Shown: in pieces, positions 28,900-38,283 of the stretch | Layout: each line of letters starts with the position of its first letter | Position numbering within the stretch: the first letter of the stretch is position 1 | DNA from: Leclercia adecarboxylata | Lineage (GTDB): Bacteria; Pseudomonadota; Gammaproteobacteria; Enterobacterales; Enterobacteriaceae | Reading direction: 5' to 3' | Assembly: GCA_002360945.1 (NCBI GenBank) | Contig: DERO01000031.1 | Coordinates: forward strand, 1 to 64,000 | DNA: 64,000 nt | Notes under the pieces: generated by a model | Told to the model about the DNA's origin: nothing | The model's input: only the letters and a program-made list of their open reading frames with translations | Databases searched by the model: none | Position numbers and translations under genes: made by a program

Positions 28900-30402
28900 A
28901 TGTCAACCAGTCGCCTCGAGATGCGCGGCATCAGTCTGGCTTTTTCTGGCTTTCAGGCGTTGTCGCGCGTTGATTTCACGCTGACGGGCGGATCGGTACA
29001 CGCGCTCACGGGCGCGAATGGCGCCGGGAAATCCACCCTGATGGCGGTGCTGTGCGGTACGCACGCGCGCTATGAAGGCGAAATCAGCATCAATAACCAG
29101 TCCGTCTCCATTCGCGAGCCGGTGGATGCCAAACAGCTGGGGATCCATCTGGTTCAGCAGGAGGTAGACGTGGCGCTGATCCCCGGCCTGAGCATTGCGG
29201 AAAACATCATGCTCGATCATCTGGCGCAACCGGGGCACCGCTTCCACTGGGGAAAACTGCGTGAGCAGGCGCGGCAGGCCCTGGCGCAGCTGGATGTCAC
29301 CCTGGACGTGCGGCGTTCCATCGACGGCTGTTCGCTGGCGGAAAAACAGCAAATTTTGCTGGCGCGTGCGCTGTCCCATCATTGCCGGTTTTTAATTCTC
29401 GATGAACCCACCGCGCCGCTGGACGCCCACGAAAGCGAGCGGCTGTTCGCCGTGGTGCGACGCCTGCAGCAGCAGGGGATCGGCGTGGTGTTTATCTCCC
29501 ACCGCATTCACGAGCTGAAGGCCATCTGCGACACCTTAACGGTGCTGCGCGACGGGAAGCTGATTGAGTCCGGCCCGATGGTGGATCTCAGCGGAGAAGC
29601 CATCGTCGAGAAGATGCTCGGCCATGAGCTGAGCGATATCTACCCGCCTGCGCGTCCACCTCACAGCGCGGAAACCCTGCTGCGGGTGGAGGGGCTGCAT
29701 GACGAAGGGCTGTTGAAGGATATCTCTCTGCACCTGCGCAAGGGCGAAATTCTGGGTATCGCCGGGCTGGCAGGAGCCGGGAAAACCGAACTCTGCAAGG
29801 CGCTGTTTGGCGCGACCAAAAGCCAGGTGGCGAAAGGCGAACTGAATCAACAGTCCTGGAAACCGCGCGACCCGGCGGATTCGGTCCTGCGCGGGCTGGC
29901 GCTGGTGCCGGAAGAGCGGCGCAAAGAGGGCATTTTTATCGATGAGCCGGTGAGCATGAACCTGGCGGTGTCAGCGGATAACAGCTTCTCGCGCTGGAGC
30001 CTGTTCGGCCATCGCCAGGCCTGGCGCTGGGCGGAAGAGGTGATCGCCCGGGTGGGCGTGCGTACCCGTGGGCCAGGGCAGGTGCTGCGCCGTCTGTCGG
30101 GCGGCAACCAGCAGAAGGTAGCGATTGGCAAATGGCTGCGCGGCAACGCCCAGGTGCTGATCTTCGACGAGCCCACCAAAGGGGTGGACGTGAAGGCCAA
30201 AACCGATCTGTTCCAGCTGATTGACGGCCTGGCGCGGGAAGGCAAAGGGGTGATTTATGCCTCCGGCGAATTTGCCGAGCTGGTGGGCCTGTGCGACCGC
30301 ATTTGCGTGCTGTGGGACGGGCGCATCGTGGCGGAACTCGAGGGGGCAACCGCCCGCGAAGAGACATTACTTTATTATTCAACCGGAGGAACGGCGTCGT
30401 GA
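28900..30402 (+). CDS. ribose-type ABC transporter ATPase, probable thio-sugar importer
   Basis: This 500-residue double ABC protein is of the RbsA/CUT2 type. The first half has GANGAGKST (38–46) and FLILDEPTAPLD. The second has the degenerate loop GLAGAGKTEL, then LSGGNQQKVAIGKWL and VLIFDEPTKGVD. The ATG at 28900 follows aaggga at 9 bases; the reading from 28852 lacks that. It is first of a four-gene unit (ATPase, permease, binding protein, LVIVD protein) lying between ybdH and mtnK. Because of the MetJ-like boxes upstream and the mtn neighbours I infer methylthioribose or a related thio-sugar as substrate; ribose-like sugars remain possible. Confidence 0.88.
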   Translation: MSTSRLEMRGISLAFSGFQALSRVDFTLTGGSVHALTGANGAGKSTLMAVLCGTHARYEGEISINNQSVSIREPVDAKQLGIHLVQQEVDVALIPGLSIAENIMLDHLAQPGHRFHWGKLREQARQALAQLDVTLDVRRSIDGCSLAEKQQILLARALSHHCRFLILDEPTAPLDAHESERLFAVVRRLQQQGIGVVFISHRIHELKAICDTLTVLRDGKLIESGPMVDLSGEAIVEKMLGHELSDIYPPARPPHSAETLLRVEGLHDEGLLKDISLHLRKGEILGIAGLAGAGKTELCKALFGATKSQVAKGELNQQSWKPRDPADSVLRGLALVPEERRKEGIFIDEPVSMNLAVSADNSFSRWSLFGHRQAWRWAEEVIARVGVRTRGPGQVLRRLSGGNQQKVAIGKWLRGNAQVLIFDEPTKGVDVKAKTDLFQLIDGLAREGKGVIYASGEFAELVGLCDRICVLWDGRIVAELEGATAREETLLYYSTGGTAS

Positions 30403-31394
30403 GTAAGGCCCTTTCAGTGACGGCGGCAGCGTCTGGCCGTCAGCAAATTTTCGATTTTCTCTACAAATGGGGCATGTTGCTGACGGTGGTCGCGCTGGTG
30501 GCCATTTTCGGCCTGGCGTCTGAGAACTTCCTCGATCCGAACAACATCATCAACATTCTGCGCTCTATCGCCATCGTGACGGTGATTGCCATCGGCGTCT
30601 CCATCTCGCTGACCATTGGCGGGTTTGACCTCTCGGTGGGATCCACCGCGTCGTTAGCCAATGCGCTGGTGATCTCGCTGTTTGTCTGGCACGGCTTCGG
30701 CACCACCGAGTCGATTCTGATCACCCTGGCGCTCTGCACCCTGGTGGGGCTGTTTAACGCCTTCCTGATCGTCATCCTGCGCATTCCCGACATGCTCGCG
30801 ACGCTTGCCAGCCTGTTTGTTATTCAGGGCGTGGCGATGACCTACAGCTACGGCGGGTCGATTACCGAAAACATGGTCCTGCCGAGCGGCGACATGGCGG
30901 AAGGGACCATTCCGGCGGCCTTTGGCGCGCTGGGGCAGGTGCCGACAATCGTTATTATCATGCTGGCGGTCACCCTGCTGGCGCAGCTCGGGCTGTCCCT
31001 GACCACCCACGGACGCCGGATGTACGCCATTGGCGGCAACCCGGAGGCGGCGCGCTTATCGGGGATCCGCACCACCCGCTACAAGGTGGCGGCGTACGTC
31101 ATTGCCTCGCTGCTGGCGGGCCTCGGCGGCATTCTGCTGGCCTCGCGCATCGGCTCCTCGCAGGTGAATGCCGGCGGCGGCTATCTGATGGATGCAGTGG
31201 CGGCGGCGTGGATTGGCTTCTCGCTCGCCGGCTCCGGCAAACCAAACGCGCTGGGCACGCTGGTGGGGGCGGTAATCCTCGGGGTGCTCTCCAACGGGCT
31301 GGTGATGCTCTCGGTGCCGTATTACGCCATGGACATTATAAAAGGGCTGGTGCTGGCAGTCGCACTGGCGATTACGTACGTACAAAAACGTTAA
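30399..31394 (+). CDS. ribose-type ABC transporter permease, probable thio-sugar importer
   Basis: This 331-residue CUT2-family permease has roughly ten helices. It carries the characteristic IGGFDLSVGSTASLANAL and the cytoplasmic coupling segment IGGNPEAARLSGIRT. It starts with GTG at 30399, overlapping the ATPase TGA by three bases and preceded by GGAGGA at 8 bases. An ATG-started longer frame lies inside the ATPase gene and is not coding. It forms the membrane channel with the preceding ATPase. Confidence 0.9.
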   Translation: MSKALSVTAAASGRQQIFDFLYKWGMLLTVVALVAIFGLASENFLDPNNIINILRSIAIVTVIAIGVSISLTIGGFDLSVGSTASLANALVISLFVWHGFGTTESILITLALCTLVGLFNAFLIVILRIPDMLATLASLFVIQGVAMTYSYGGSITENMVLPSGDMAEGTIPAAFGALGQVPTIVIIMLAVTLLAQLGLSLTTHGRRMYAIGGNPEAARLSGIRTTRYKVAAYVIASLLAGLGGILLASRIGSSQVNAGGGYLMDAVAAAWIGFSLAGSGKPNALGTLVGAVILGVLSNGLVMLSVPYYAMDIIKGLVLAVALAITYVQKR

Positions 31395-31413
31395 CAACAC
31401 GACGGGATAAAAA

Positions 31414-32478
31414 ATGAAAAAAGTTGCACTCTCTTTGCTGACGCTGGGATTACTGAGTTCACTGCCGGGCTATGCGGCGACGCCTGCACCTGTGCCTGCG
31501 GCCATTGCCAACCACGACGGGCAGATTCGTATTGCGGTGATCCGCAACCTTGGCTCTGACGATAACACCACCCAGTTTGTCGCCGGGGCGATCCAGGAAG
31601 GGAAAAAGCTCGGCTTTAAGGTCAGCACCTTTTTAAGCAACGGCGACGACGCCAAATTCCAGGACTTCGTGAACCAGGCGATCACCCAGAAATATGACGG
31701 CATTATCCTCTCCCAGGGGCGCGATCCGTACTCCACCGCGCTGGTGAAAAAGGCGGTCGATGCCGGGATCAAGGTGGCGGTGTTCGATACCGCGGTGAAC
31801 GGGGAGATCCCGGGCGTGACCGTGACCCAGCAGGATGACGCCTCCCTGACCAACCTCTCGTTCGGGCAGCTGGTGAAAGATTTCAACGGCAAGGCCAACA
31901 TCATCAAACTGTGGGTCGCTGGCTTCCCGCCGATGGAGCGTCGTCAGACCGCCTATCAGGAGCTGCTGAAGCAGAATCCGGGCATCAAAGAGCTGGAGTC
32001 CATCGGCGCAGTTTCCTCTGACGTGCAGGGCGACACCGCCAACAAAGTGGGCGCGGTGCTGGCGAAATACCCGAAAGGCAAGATCGACGCCATCTGGGGC
32101 ACCTGGGATGCCTTTAGCCAGGGCGCTTATAAGGCCCTGAAAGAGAACGGCCGCACCGAGATCAAACTCTACAGCATCGACATCTCCAACCAGGATCTGC
32201 AGCTGATGCGCGAAGCGGGCAGCCCGTGGGTGGTGAGCGTGGCGGTGGACCCGAAGCTGATTGGCGCGACCAACGTGCGTCTGGTTGCTAACAAGATTGC
32301 CGGAGAAGCGACGCCTGCGACCTATGACTTTAAAGCCGCGGCGATTCCGCAGGCGCTGCTGTCGGCCCAGCCGGGCGCAGTGAACGTGGCGTCGCTGGGT
32401 AAAATCATCCCGGGCTGGGGCCAGACCGAAGACTTTATCGCCCCATGGTTCGCGACGCTGGAAGCGAAGAATAAGTAA
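31414..32478 (+). CDS. sugar-binding protein of the MetJ-linked importer
   Basis: This 354-residue periplasmic protein has a clean signal peptide (MKKVALSLLTLGLLSSLPGYA). The Peripla_BP_4 fold follows, with IRIAVIRNLGSDDNTTQFVAGA, GIILSQGRDPYST, AVFDTAVNGEIPGVTVTQQDD and the second-lobe segment IDAIWGTWDAFSQGAYKAL. It is more distant from E. coli RbsB than the binding protein at 3308. The Asp and aromatic residues in those segments would line the pocket. It follows the permease by 19 bases and would set the substrate of the importer. Confidence 0.9.
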   Translation: MKKVALSLLTLGLLSSLPGYAATPAPVPAAIANHDGQIRIAVIRNLGSDDNTTQFVAGAIQEGKKLGFKVSTFLSNGDDAKFQDFVNQAITQKYDGIILSQGRDPYSTALVKKAVDAGIKVAVFDTAVNGEIPGVTVTQQDDASLTNLSFGQLVKDFNGKANIIKLWVAGFPPMERRQTAYQELLKQNPGIKELESIGAVSSDVQGDTANKVGAVLAKYPKGKIDAIWGTWDAFSQGAYKALKENGRTEIKLYSIDISNQDLQLMREAGSPWVVSVAVDPKLIGATNVRLVANKIAGEATPATYDFKAAAIPQALLSAQPGAVNVASLGKIIPGWGQTEDFIAPWFATLEAKNK

Positions 32479-32482
32479 CATT

Positions 32483-32552
32483 TGCCGGGTGGCGGCTGCG
32501 CCTTACCCGGCCTACAGTCCGTAGGCCCGGTAAGCGCAGCGCCACCGGGCAA
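32483..32552. repeat. REP-type palindrome pair before the LVIVD gene
   Basis: gccgggtggcggctgcgccttacccggcc (32484–32513) is followed by taggcccggtaagcgcagcgccaccgggc (32522–32551) in the opposite orientation. The pair lies inside the probable operon, so it may act on mRNA stability rather than as an operon end. Confidence 0.8.
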
Positions 32553-32563
32553 CAGGAGCTAAC

Positions 32564-33805
32564 GTGACTGCATTACCCACCCCCGAATACAGCCGCAATA
32601 TGCGCTTAATCGGCCACAGCGATCAGGGCGGACGCCCGGACGGCGTGCAGCTGATGGTGCATCGCGGCTTTGCTTACATCGGCCATATGGTGTCGCAGGG
32701 CTTTTCGATCGTCGACGTGCGCGATCCGAAGAACCCGAAGGCCGCGGGCTATGTGCCTGCGCCGCCGGGCACCTGGAACGTGCATCTGCAGGCGCACGAC
32801 GACCTGCTGCTGGTGATCAACGCCCGGGATCTGTTTGCCGATGCCCGCTTTGCTGACGAAAAGGTCTACTACACCCGCCAGGTGGGGGAGACGGTCAGCG
32901 ACGTGCAGGACAGAGGCTGGAGCGCCGGACTGCGCATTTTTGATATCTCCACCCCGGATAAGCCGCGGGAAATCAGCTTCCTGTCGCTGGATGGGATCGG
33001 CATTCACCGTATCTGGTACGTGGGCGGCCGCTGGGCGTACGTCTCGGCGCTGATCGACGGCTTTACTGACTACATCTTCCTGACCATCGACCTGGCGGAT
33101 CCGCGCAAGCCGGAGGTGGCGGGGCGCTGGTGGCTGCCGGGGATGAACCAGTCGGCAGGCGAAACGCCAGCGTGGCCGGAGGGCAAACGCTATGCCCTGC
33201 ATCACGCGATTATCGCCGGGGACACCGCCTACGGCAGCTGGCGCGACGGCGGCCTGACCCTGCTGGATGTGAAGGATCGCACCCAGCCGACGCTTATCAG
33301 CCATCGCAACTGGAGCCCGCCGTTTGGCGGCGGTACCCATACCGCGCTGCCGCTGCCCGATCGCGATCTGCTGGTGGTACTGGACGAAGCGGTGCTCGAC
33401 AATCAGGAGGACGGCGAGAAGCTGATCTGGCTGTTTGATATTCGCCAGCCGTCGAACCCGGTGAGTATCTCCACCTTCCCGCAGCCGCAGGAGCGGGATT
33501 ACGTGGCGAAAGGTGCGCACTTCGGGCCGCATAACCTGCACGAAAACCGTCCGGGGAGCTTTGTCAGCTCAACGCTGATTTTCGCGACGTATCAGAATGC
33601 GGGCGTGCGGGCGTACGACATTTCGGATCCGTATCGTCCGGTAGAGACCGGCGCGCTGGTGCCTGCCGCACCGGAGAAGATGATGGATACGCGACCTAAT
33701 CGCCCGCAGGTGATCCAGTCCTGCGATGTGTTTGTGGATGCCCAGGGGATTATCTACAGCACGGATTATAACGGCGGGTTGTCGGTGATTGAGTATTTGG
33801 GCTGA
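32564..33805 (+). CDS. LVIVD-repeat beta-propeller protein of unknown function
   Basis: This 413-residue protein without signal peptide is built from at least six repeats of the LVIVD type: GFSIVDVRDPKNP (46–58), GLRIFDISTPDKP (122–134), IFLTIDLADPRKP (171–183), GLTLLDVKDRTQP (230–242), IWLFDIRQPSNP (288–299) and GVRAYDISDPYRP (347–359). A final strand GLSVIEYLG closes a probable seven-bladed propeller. Histidines recur before the blades (74, 78, 148, 213, 214, 259, 319, 323, 326), which could form a metal site on the central axis. The start is GTG 32564 with aggag upstream. It follows the MetJ-linked importer and is convergent with mtnK. The function is unknown; a metal-dependent step on the imported thio-compound is a guess. 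Confidence 0.8.
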   Translation: MTALPTPEYSRNMRLIGHSDQGGRPDGVQLMVHRGFAYIGHMVSQGFSIVDVRDPKNPKAAGYVPAPPGTWNVHLQAHDDLLLVINARDLFADARFADEKVYYTRQVGETVSDVQDRGWSAGLRIFDISTPDKPREISFLSLDGIGIHRIWYVGGRWAYVSALIDGFTDYIFLTIDLADPRKPEVAGRWWLPGMNQSAGETPAWPEGKRYALHHAIIAGDTAYGSWRDGGLTLLDVKDRTQPTLISHRNWSPPFGGGTHTALPLPDRDLLVVLDEAVLDNQEDGEKLIWLFDIRQPSNPVSISTFPQPQERDYVAKGAHFGPHNLHENRPGSFVSSTLIFATYQNAGVRAYDISDPYRPVETGALVPAAPEKMMDTRPNRPQVIQSCDVFVDAQGIIYSTDYNGGLSVIEYLG

Positions 33806-33811
33806 GTGCGG

Positions 33812-33900
33812 TTTGATGCCCTCACCCCGGCCCTCTCCCACAGGGAGAGGGAGAAAAACGTAGGCCGGGTAAGGCGCAGCCGCCACCCGGCAAACAGGCC
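33812..33900. repeat. REP-type palindromes between convergent LVIVD gene and mtnK
   Basis: ccctcaccccggccctctcccacagg... (33819–33853) is followed by taggccgggtaaggcgcagccgccacccggc (33861–33892). Confidence 0.8.
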
Positions 33901-33909
33901 GCACGCAAC

Positions 33910-35109
33910 TCAACTGTACTGCCGCACCCGTGCCACCAGCTCATCTACGCTATCGATACGGTCGGCAATCACAATCAACGCCCTGCCGAGGGTGATGGCG
34001 TGGCGCAGGCATTCATGGCGCATCTCGTCATCGCGAATGGTGTCGATATCCGCCACGTGCGACAGACCCACGCTGCGGCGGATCAGCTCGGTGCCGCAGA
34101 AGCCAATCGCATCCTGCCAGACCTTCTTCAGAAACGCGCTGGCATAGCCCGGCACGCTGAGCGCCGCATCGCGGGATTTTTCCGTAGCCAGGGCCTGGAA
34201 ACGTTCGGCGAAGGTGGTCCACAACTGCTGGATATCGATCAGGCGTTGCTCGCGTGCGGCGGCCGCATCACGGATGCCGAGATGCCCCGGCAGGCCGCAG
34301 AAGTTAAGCAGCAGGTTGCCGATCGCCGTGCCGATATCAAACCCGATCGGGCCGAAATAACCGAACTCTGCGTCAATCGCCTTCAGGCTACCCTCGGCGA
34401 CAAAAATCGAGCCGCTGTGGATATCGCCGTGCAGCAGCGCTTCGGCCTGTGAGAAGAAGCGGTGTTTCAGGGCGGCGACGGCAATCTTCAGCTGATCGTC
34501 ATTGCGCAGGGCAGCAACGTCGTTTTCCAGCGCCACCGGGTAGTTATTACGCTCATGGATCTGGTACGGGTCGTTGAAGAACAGGTCTTCGGTGATCTCG
34601 CACATTTCCGGGTTGATGAACTGCGCCACCTGCGCTTTTTTGGCGTGCGGATGGAGGTAAAAATCGCTGGTGTGGAACAGGGCGTGAGCGAGGTATTCTC
34701 CCAGCTGACGTGCCGCCTGGGGATAAAACACATTATTGATCAGCTCGCCGCGCCAGATCTTATGGCTGGAGAGATCCTCCATCACCATTACCGCCAGTTC
34801 CGGGTCGAAGTGGTGAATTTTCACCGTATGCTGCGGGCTGTGTTGATAGTGTTCCACCAGGGTTTGCGCTTCGAGACGGGCACGGTCCAGCGTCAGTGGC
34901 CAGGATTCACCCACGCAGCGCACGTAGGGCAGGGCCTGCTTGACGATGATGCGGCTGGTGCCTGCGCTGTCGAAAATTTTAAACACCAGATTGAGGTTGC
35001 CGTCGCCCACCTCCTGCGCCTCCACCAGTGACGAGGGGTCTTCCAGGCCGCCAAACTGTTGGGCGTAGGTCACGGCGTCCTGAGCGGTAAAGGTACGGTA
35101 TTGCGACAT
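33910..35109 (-). CDS. mtnK: 5-methylthioribose kinase
   Basis: MtnK phosphorylates 5-methylthioribose to 5-methylthioribose 1-phosphate with ATP, the entry step of methionine salvage after MTA nucleosidase. The start at 35109 ([19 protein letters not shown]) gives 399 residues, the Klebsiella enzyme length, and has aggaac upstream. It has a kinase-like (APH) fold with [11 protein letters not shown] (ATP-binding Lys), the catalytic [13 protein letters not shown] and the metal-binding [17 protein letters not shown]. It is divergent from mtnA, with three tandem MetJ boxes between them. It is absent from E. coli K-12. Confidence 0.96.
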   Translation of the reverse strand: MSQYRTFTAQDAVTYAQQFGGLEDPSSLVEAQEVGDGNLNLVFKIFDSAGTSRIIVKQALPYVRCVGESWPLTLDRARLEAQTLVEHYQHSPQHTVKIHHFDPELAVMVMEDLSSHKIWRGELINNVFYPQAARQLGEYLAHALFHTSDFYLHPHAKKAQVAQFINPEMCEITEDLFFNDPYQIHERNNYPVALENDVAALRNDDQLKIAVAALKHRFFSQAEALLHGDIHSGSIFVAEGSLKAIDAEFGYFGPIGFDIGTAIGNLLLNFCGLPGHLGIRDAAAAREQRLIDIQQLWTTFAERFQALATEKSRDAALSVPGYASAFLKKVWQDAIGFCGTELIRRSVGLSHVADIDTIRDDEMRHECLRHAITLGRALIVIADRIDSVDELVARVRQYS

Positions 35110-35138
35110 TGCATGTTCCTCATCGGTTCCGGTAATAA

Positions 35139-35162
35139 AGACATTTAGACGTCTATACATCT
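35139..35162. promoter_or_regulatory. three tandem MetJ boxes between mtnK and mtnA
   Basis: AGACATTT (35139–35146), AGACGTCT (35147–35154, perfect) and ATACATCT (35155–35162) are contiguous 8-base met boxes. They place both divergent salvage genes under the methionine repressor. Confidence 0.9.
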
Positions 35163-35214
35163 GAATTTTATCCTGACACAATGTGCTACAACAACGCAAC
35201 AGAGAATTAACGAC

Positions 35215-36243
35215 ATGCAGAGATTACAGACGACCAGCCTGCGGGTGACGGAAAATCAGCTATTTATTCTCGACCAACAGGCGCTTCCGCAGGAGAAACG
35301 CTGGCTGGATGCGTCGACGGTAGACGCTCTGGTGGGGCATATTCACGCCCTGCGCGTGCGCGGTGCGCCGCTGATTGGTCTCTCTGCCAGCCTGCTTTTA
35401 GCCCTGCTGGCGGAAAATGGCCACAGCCGGGATGAACTGGCGGTAGCGCTGGAGACCCTTCGCGCCTCGCGCCCGACGGCGGTGAACCTGATGAACAATC
35501 TTGACCGCATGAAGCAGGCGCTGCGGCAGGAGGATTTCGTCCCTGCGCTGGTGGCTGAGGCGCTGCGCCTGATTGATGAAGACAAGCGGCTCTGCGATGC
35601 CATTGCCCAGGCGGGAAGTCAGCTGGTGAAGCCGGGCAGCCGCCTGCTGACCCACTGCAATACCGGCGGGCTGGCGACGGCGGGTGTCGGCACCGCGCTG
35701 GGGGTGATTGCTCTCGCGCATCAGCAGGGCAACGTCAGCAACGTCTGGGTGGATGAGACCCGTCCGCTGTTACAGGGCGGCAGATTAACCGCCTGGGAGT
35801 TGGGTGAGCTGGGCGTGCCGTACCGGCTGATCACCGATTCGATGGCCGCCAGCCTGATGGCTAAAGGGCAGGTGGACGCGGTGTGGGTCGGGGCAGACAG
35901 GATTGCCGCCAACGGCGACGTGGCGAACAAAATCGGCACTTACTCCCTGGCGGTGCTGGCGAAATTCCACGGCATTCCGTTTTACGTGGCGGCACCACAA
36001 ACCACCCTCGATCCAGCGTGTCCGAACGGTGAGGCTATCCCGATTGAGCAGCGCGATGCCCGGGAAGTGACCGGCGTGGCGGGGAGCTTCGGGGAGGTAC
36101 AGTGGGCACCGATTGACGCACAGGTCTATAACCCGGCGTTCGACGTCACGCCTGCGGCGCTGATTAGCGGCTGGGTGCTGGATAGCGGGGTGGTGTTACC
36201 TGAAGATGTAGCGAAGGGGGTTTTTGGGGGGAGTGCGGTCTGA
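35215..36243 (+). CDS. mtnA: methylthioribose-1-phosphate isomerase
   Basis: MtnA isomerises 5-methylthioribose 1-phosphate to methylthioribulose 1-phosphate. The 342-residue eIF2B-like enzyme has RGAPLIG, the catalytic Cys in [28 protein letters not shown] and the catalytic Asp in [19 protein letters not shown]. It is divergent from mtnK and shares the MetJ site; a REP element and a bidirectional terminator follow its stop. Confidence 0.96.
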   Translation: MQRLQTTSLRVTENQLFILDQQALPQEKRWLDASTVDALVGHIHALRVRGAPLIGLSASLLLALLAENGHSRDELAVALETLRASRPTAVNLMNNLDRMKQALRQEDFVPALVAEALRLIDEDKRLCDAIAQAGSQLVKPGSRLLTHCNTGGLATAGVGTALGVIALAHQQGNVSNVWVDETRPLLQGGRLTAWELGELGVPYRLITDSMAASLMAKGQVDAVWVGADRIAANGDVANKIGTYSLAVLAKFHGIPFYVAAPQTTLDPACPNGEAIPIEQRDAREVTGVAGSFGEVQWAPIDAQVYNPAFDVTPAALISGWVLDSGVVLPEDVAKGVFGGSAV

Positions 36244-36280
36244 TGCCCTCACCCTGGCCCTCTCCCACAGGGAGAGGGAA
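36243..36280. repeat. REP-like palindrome after mtnA
   Basis: The unit gccctcaccctggccctctcc... followed by ggagaggga overlaps the mtnA stop region and runs straight into the terminator. The same arrangement of element plus terminator is seen at the left window edge. Confidence 0.75.
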
Positions 36281-36287
36281 CAAACAT

Positions 36288-36324
36288 TAAAAACGGCAAC
36301 CTGGTTGCCGTTTTGCTTTTACCT
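36288..36324. terminator. bidirectional terminator between mtnA and mtnD
   Basis: This is the same 37-base block as at 41–77: stem aaacggcaac/gttgccgttt with an A-run on one side and ttttgctttta on the other. It serves convergent mtnA and mtnDCB. The block ends within the mtnD stop codon. Confidence 0.85.
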
Positions 36325-36865
36325 ACGGTAATCGCGGATAGCTATCCGCAATCGCGTCGCCGGTAAACTGCGCCACCCAGCCTTCCGGGTTATCGAAAAT
36401 GCGAATGGCGGTAAAGTTCGGCTCGGAGCCCATATCAAACCAGTGCGGCGTGCCGGCGGGGACGGAGATCAGGTCGTTTTTCTCGCACAGCACCTGACAG
36501 ACCTGGTCACCAATGTGCAGGCAGAACAGCCCGGCACCTTCGACAAAGAAACGTACTTCATCTTCGCCGTGCGTGTGTTCATTAAGAAACTTCGCGCGCA
36601 GGGCCTCTTTTTGCGGGTTATCGGCGCGCAGGCTTATCACATCCCAGCTCTGGTAGCCCTTTTCTGCTACCAGCCTGTCGATGGCGTGCTGATAGGCAGT
36701 AATCACTGCATCGGGAGCCGGATCGCGGCCTAAATCCCGGTCGGCTTCCCAGCGTTCAAAACGCACGCCACGGGCATTCAGCTGCTGCTGGATCGCCTCA
36801 GGGTCGGTGCTGTGCCACTGTGGCTCGCTGGCTTCTTTATCGGAAAAAATGGTCAATGCGCTCAT
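36323..36865 (-). CDS. mtnD: acireductone dioxygenase
   Basis: MtnD oxidises the acireductone from MtnC to 4-methylthio-2-oxobutanoate and formate with bound iron; with nickel it runs an off-pathway reaction giving CO. The 180-residue cupin has the metal ligands in [18 protein letters not shown] (His-x-His...Glu) and a later His in [14 protein letters not shown]. It is last of mtnBCD on the minus strand; its start overlaps the mtnC stop by four bases. Confidence 0.96.
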   Translation of the reverse strand: MSALTIFSDKEASEPQWHSTDPEAIQQQLNARGVRFERWEADRDLGRDPAPDAVITAYQHAIDRLVAEKGYQSWDVISLRADNPQKEALRAKFLNEHTHGEDEVRFFVEGAGLFCLHIGDQVCQVLCEKNDLISVPAGTPHWFDMGSEPNFTAIRIFDNPEGWVAQFTGDAIADSYPRLP

Positions 36866-37551
36866 GAAGGGATCTGCTCCGGATTGATGTCGTCGAACTG
36901 GTGCACCTGATGATGATGGCTGTCGCCGTCCTCATCGCCGCGAATCAGCTGCAGGGTGCGAAAACCCGCCTGTTCCGCGGCGTCCAGCTCCTGATGAATA
37001 TCCGACAGGAACAGGATCTGCGAGGGGGCTGCGCCAATCTGTGCCGCGATATTCTGATACGACTGCACGTCGCGCTTGGCACCGATGTGAGTATCAAAAT
37101 AGCCGCTGAACAGATGAGTAATATCACCTTCGTCGCTGTAGCCAAATAACAGTTTTTGCGCTGCCACGGAGCCGGATGAATAAACATACAAATCAATGCC
37201 CTGTGACTTCCATTTTTCCAGCGAAGGGAGCACATCCGGATAGAGATGGCCGGTGAAGTCACCGTTGACGTAGCCATCCTGCCAGATGATCCCCTGCAGC
37301 GCTTTCAACGCCGTCGATTTGCGGTCTTCGTCCATAAAGGCGAACAGGGTGTCGATCAGCTCGCGGGTGCTGGCCTGCGGCTGAGCAATCTCTTCGCGCA
37401 GATTGTCCAGAATGGTGTTGACCGGTTCGGCATACTGCTGGGCGCTGACAAAGGCTGCCAGCCGCTCGCGCGCATAGGGGAACAGGACATTGTGGACAAA
37501 ACGAATATCGCTGGTGGTGCCTTCAATATCCGTCACAATCGCGCGAATCAT
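36862..37551 (-). CDS. mtnC: enolase-phosphatase E1
   Basis: MtnC turns 2,3-diketo-5-methylthiopentyl 1-phosphate into acireductone by enolisation and dephosphorylation in one HAD-family enzyme, replacing the separate MtnW and MtnX of Bacillus. The start at 37551 ([18 protein letters not shown]) gives 229 residues, the Klebsiella length. It has the HAD motif I nucleophile in VTDIEGT, YSSGS (motif II), a Lys in AKRDVQSY and FLSDI...EL (motif III). It overlaps mtnB and mtnD by four bases each. Confidence 0.96.
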   Translation of the reverse strand: MIRAIVTDIEGTTSDIRFVHNVLFPYARERLAAFVSAQQYAEPVNTILDNLREEIAQPQASTRELIDTLFAFMDEDRKSTALKALQGIIWQDGYVNGDFTGHLYPDVLPSLEKWKSQGIDLYVYSSGSVAAQKLLFGYSDEGDITHLFSGYFDTHIGAKRDVQSYQNIAAQIGAAPSQILFLSDIHQELDAAEQAGFRTLQLIRGDEDGDSHHHQVHQFDDINPEQIPS

Positions 37552-38162
37552 ACTCTCTCCAGTTGTCGTAAACGCATCTCGCACTCGAACAGGAATTCGA
37601 GGCCTTCAAGGTGACGCCGGGCTTCCGCCACGTCGCGTCCCCAGCAGGTTAAGCCATGACCGCGCAGAAGAAAACCATAATTAAGCGGACGTTCCTGAGC
37701 GTAATGGGCGATTCGGGAGGCCAGCGCGTCAATATCCTGGTCGTTATCGAACACGGCAATCGGTACGGTATCGAGATGGCTGGTCTGGCCGCTGAGGGAT
37801 TTCTGCATCTCAAAACCGCTGAGGCGCAGTTCCGGTTCTTTAACCAGGCGTGACAGCACCGTGGCGTTCACCGTATGGACATGCAGCACCGCGTTGGCCT
37901 CCGGGAAAAGGCGATAGACCAGGGTATGCAGGCCGGTTTCTGCGGAAGGTTTACGCCCGGAGGGGGCGCGGTTGGTGGCAATCTCCACCTGCAAAAAATC
38001 ATCAGGGGTCAGGCTGCCTTTGTCCTTACCGGATTCGCTGAGCCAGCACCAGGTATCGTCCTGACGCACCGACATGTTTCCGCCGGTGGCGGGGGCCCAG
38101 CCCCTGGCGCCGATCCAGTGGCAGGCATCGACCAGGGATGTGAGTTGCAGGGTGTCTGTCAT
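37548..38162 (-). CDS. mtnB: methylthioribulose-1-phosphate dehydratase
   Basis: MtnB dehydrates methylthioribulose 1-phosphate. The 204-residue class II aldolase-type protein has the zinc ligands [11 protein letters not shown] and a late His in [11 protein letters not shown]. The ATG at 38162 ([22 protein letters not shown]) gives the usual length. It is first of the mtnBCD operon, divergent from ybdL/mtnE with MetJ boxes between. Confidence 0.95.
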   Translation of the reverse strand: MTDTLQLTSLVDACHWIGARGWAPATGGNMSVRQDDTWCWLSESGKDKGSLTPDDFLQVEIATNRAPSGRKPSAETGLHTLVYRLFPEANAVLHVHTVNATVLSRLVKEPELRLSGFEMQKSLSGQTSHLDTVPIAVFDNDQDIDALASRIAHYAQERPLNYGFLLRGHGLTCWGRDVAEARRHLEGLEFLFECEMRLRQLERV

Positions 38163-38200
38163 CCTTCTTACCTCTTCGGCCAGGAATATCATTATGGTTT

Positions 38201-38216
38201 AGACGTCTAAGCGTCT
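38201..38216. promoter_or_regulatory. two tandem MetJ boxes between mtnB and the aminotransferase gene
   Basis: AGACGTCT (38201–38208, perfect) is directly followed by AAGCGTCT (6 of 8). The site controls the divergent mtnBCD operon and ybdL. Confidence 0.88.
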
Positions 38217-38283
38217 TGATTGCCAAATACTAACATCGTGTTATAGTGGCAGCAACATATGTATTACATACAGGTCCGTCGAT

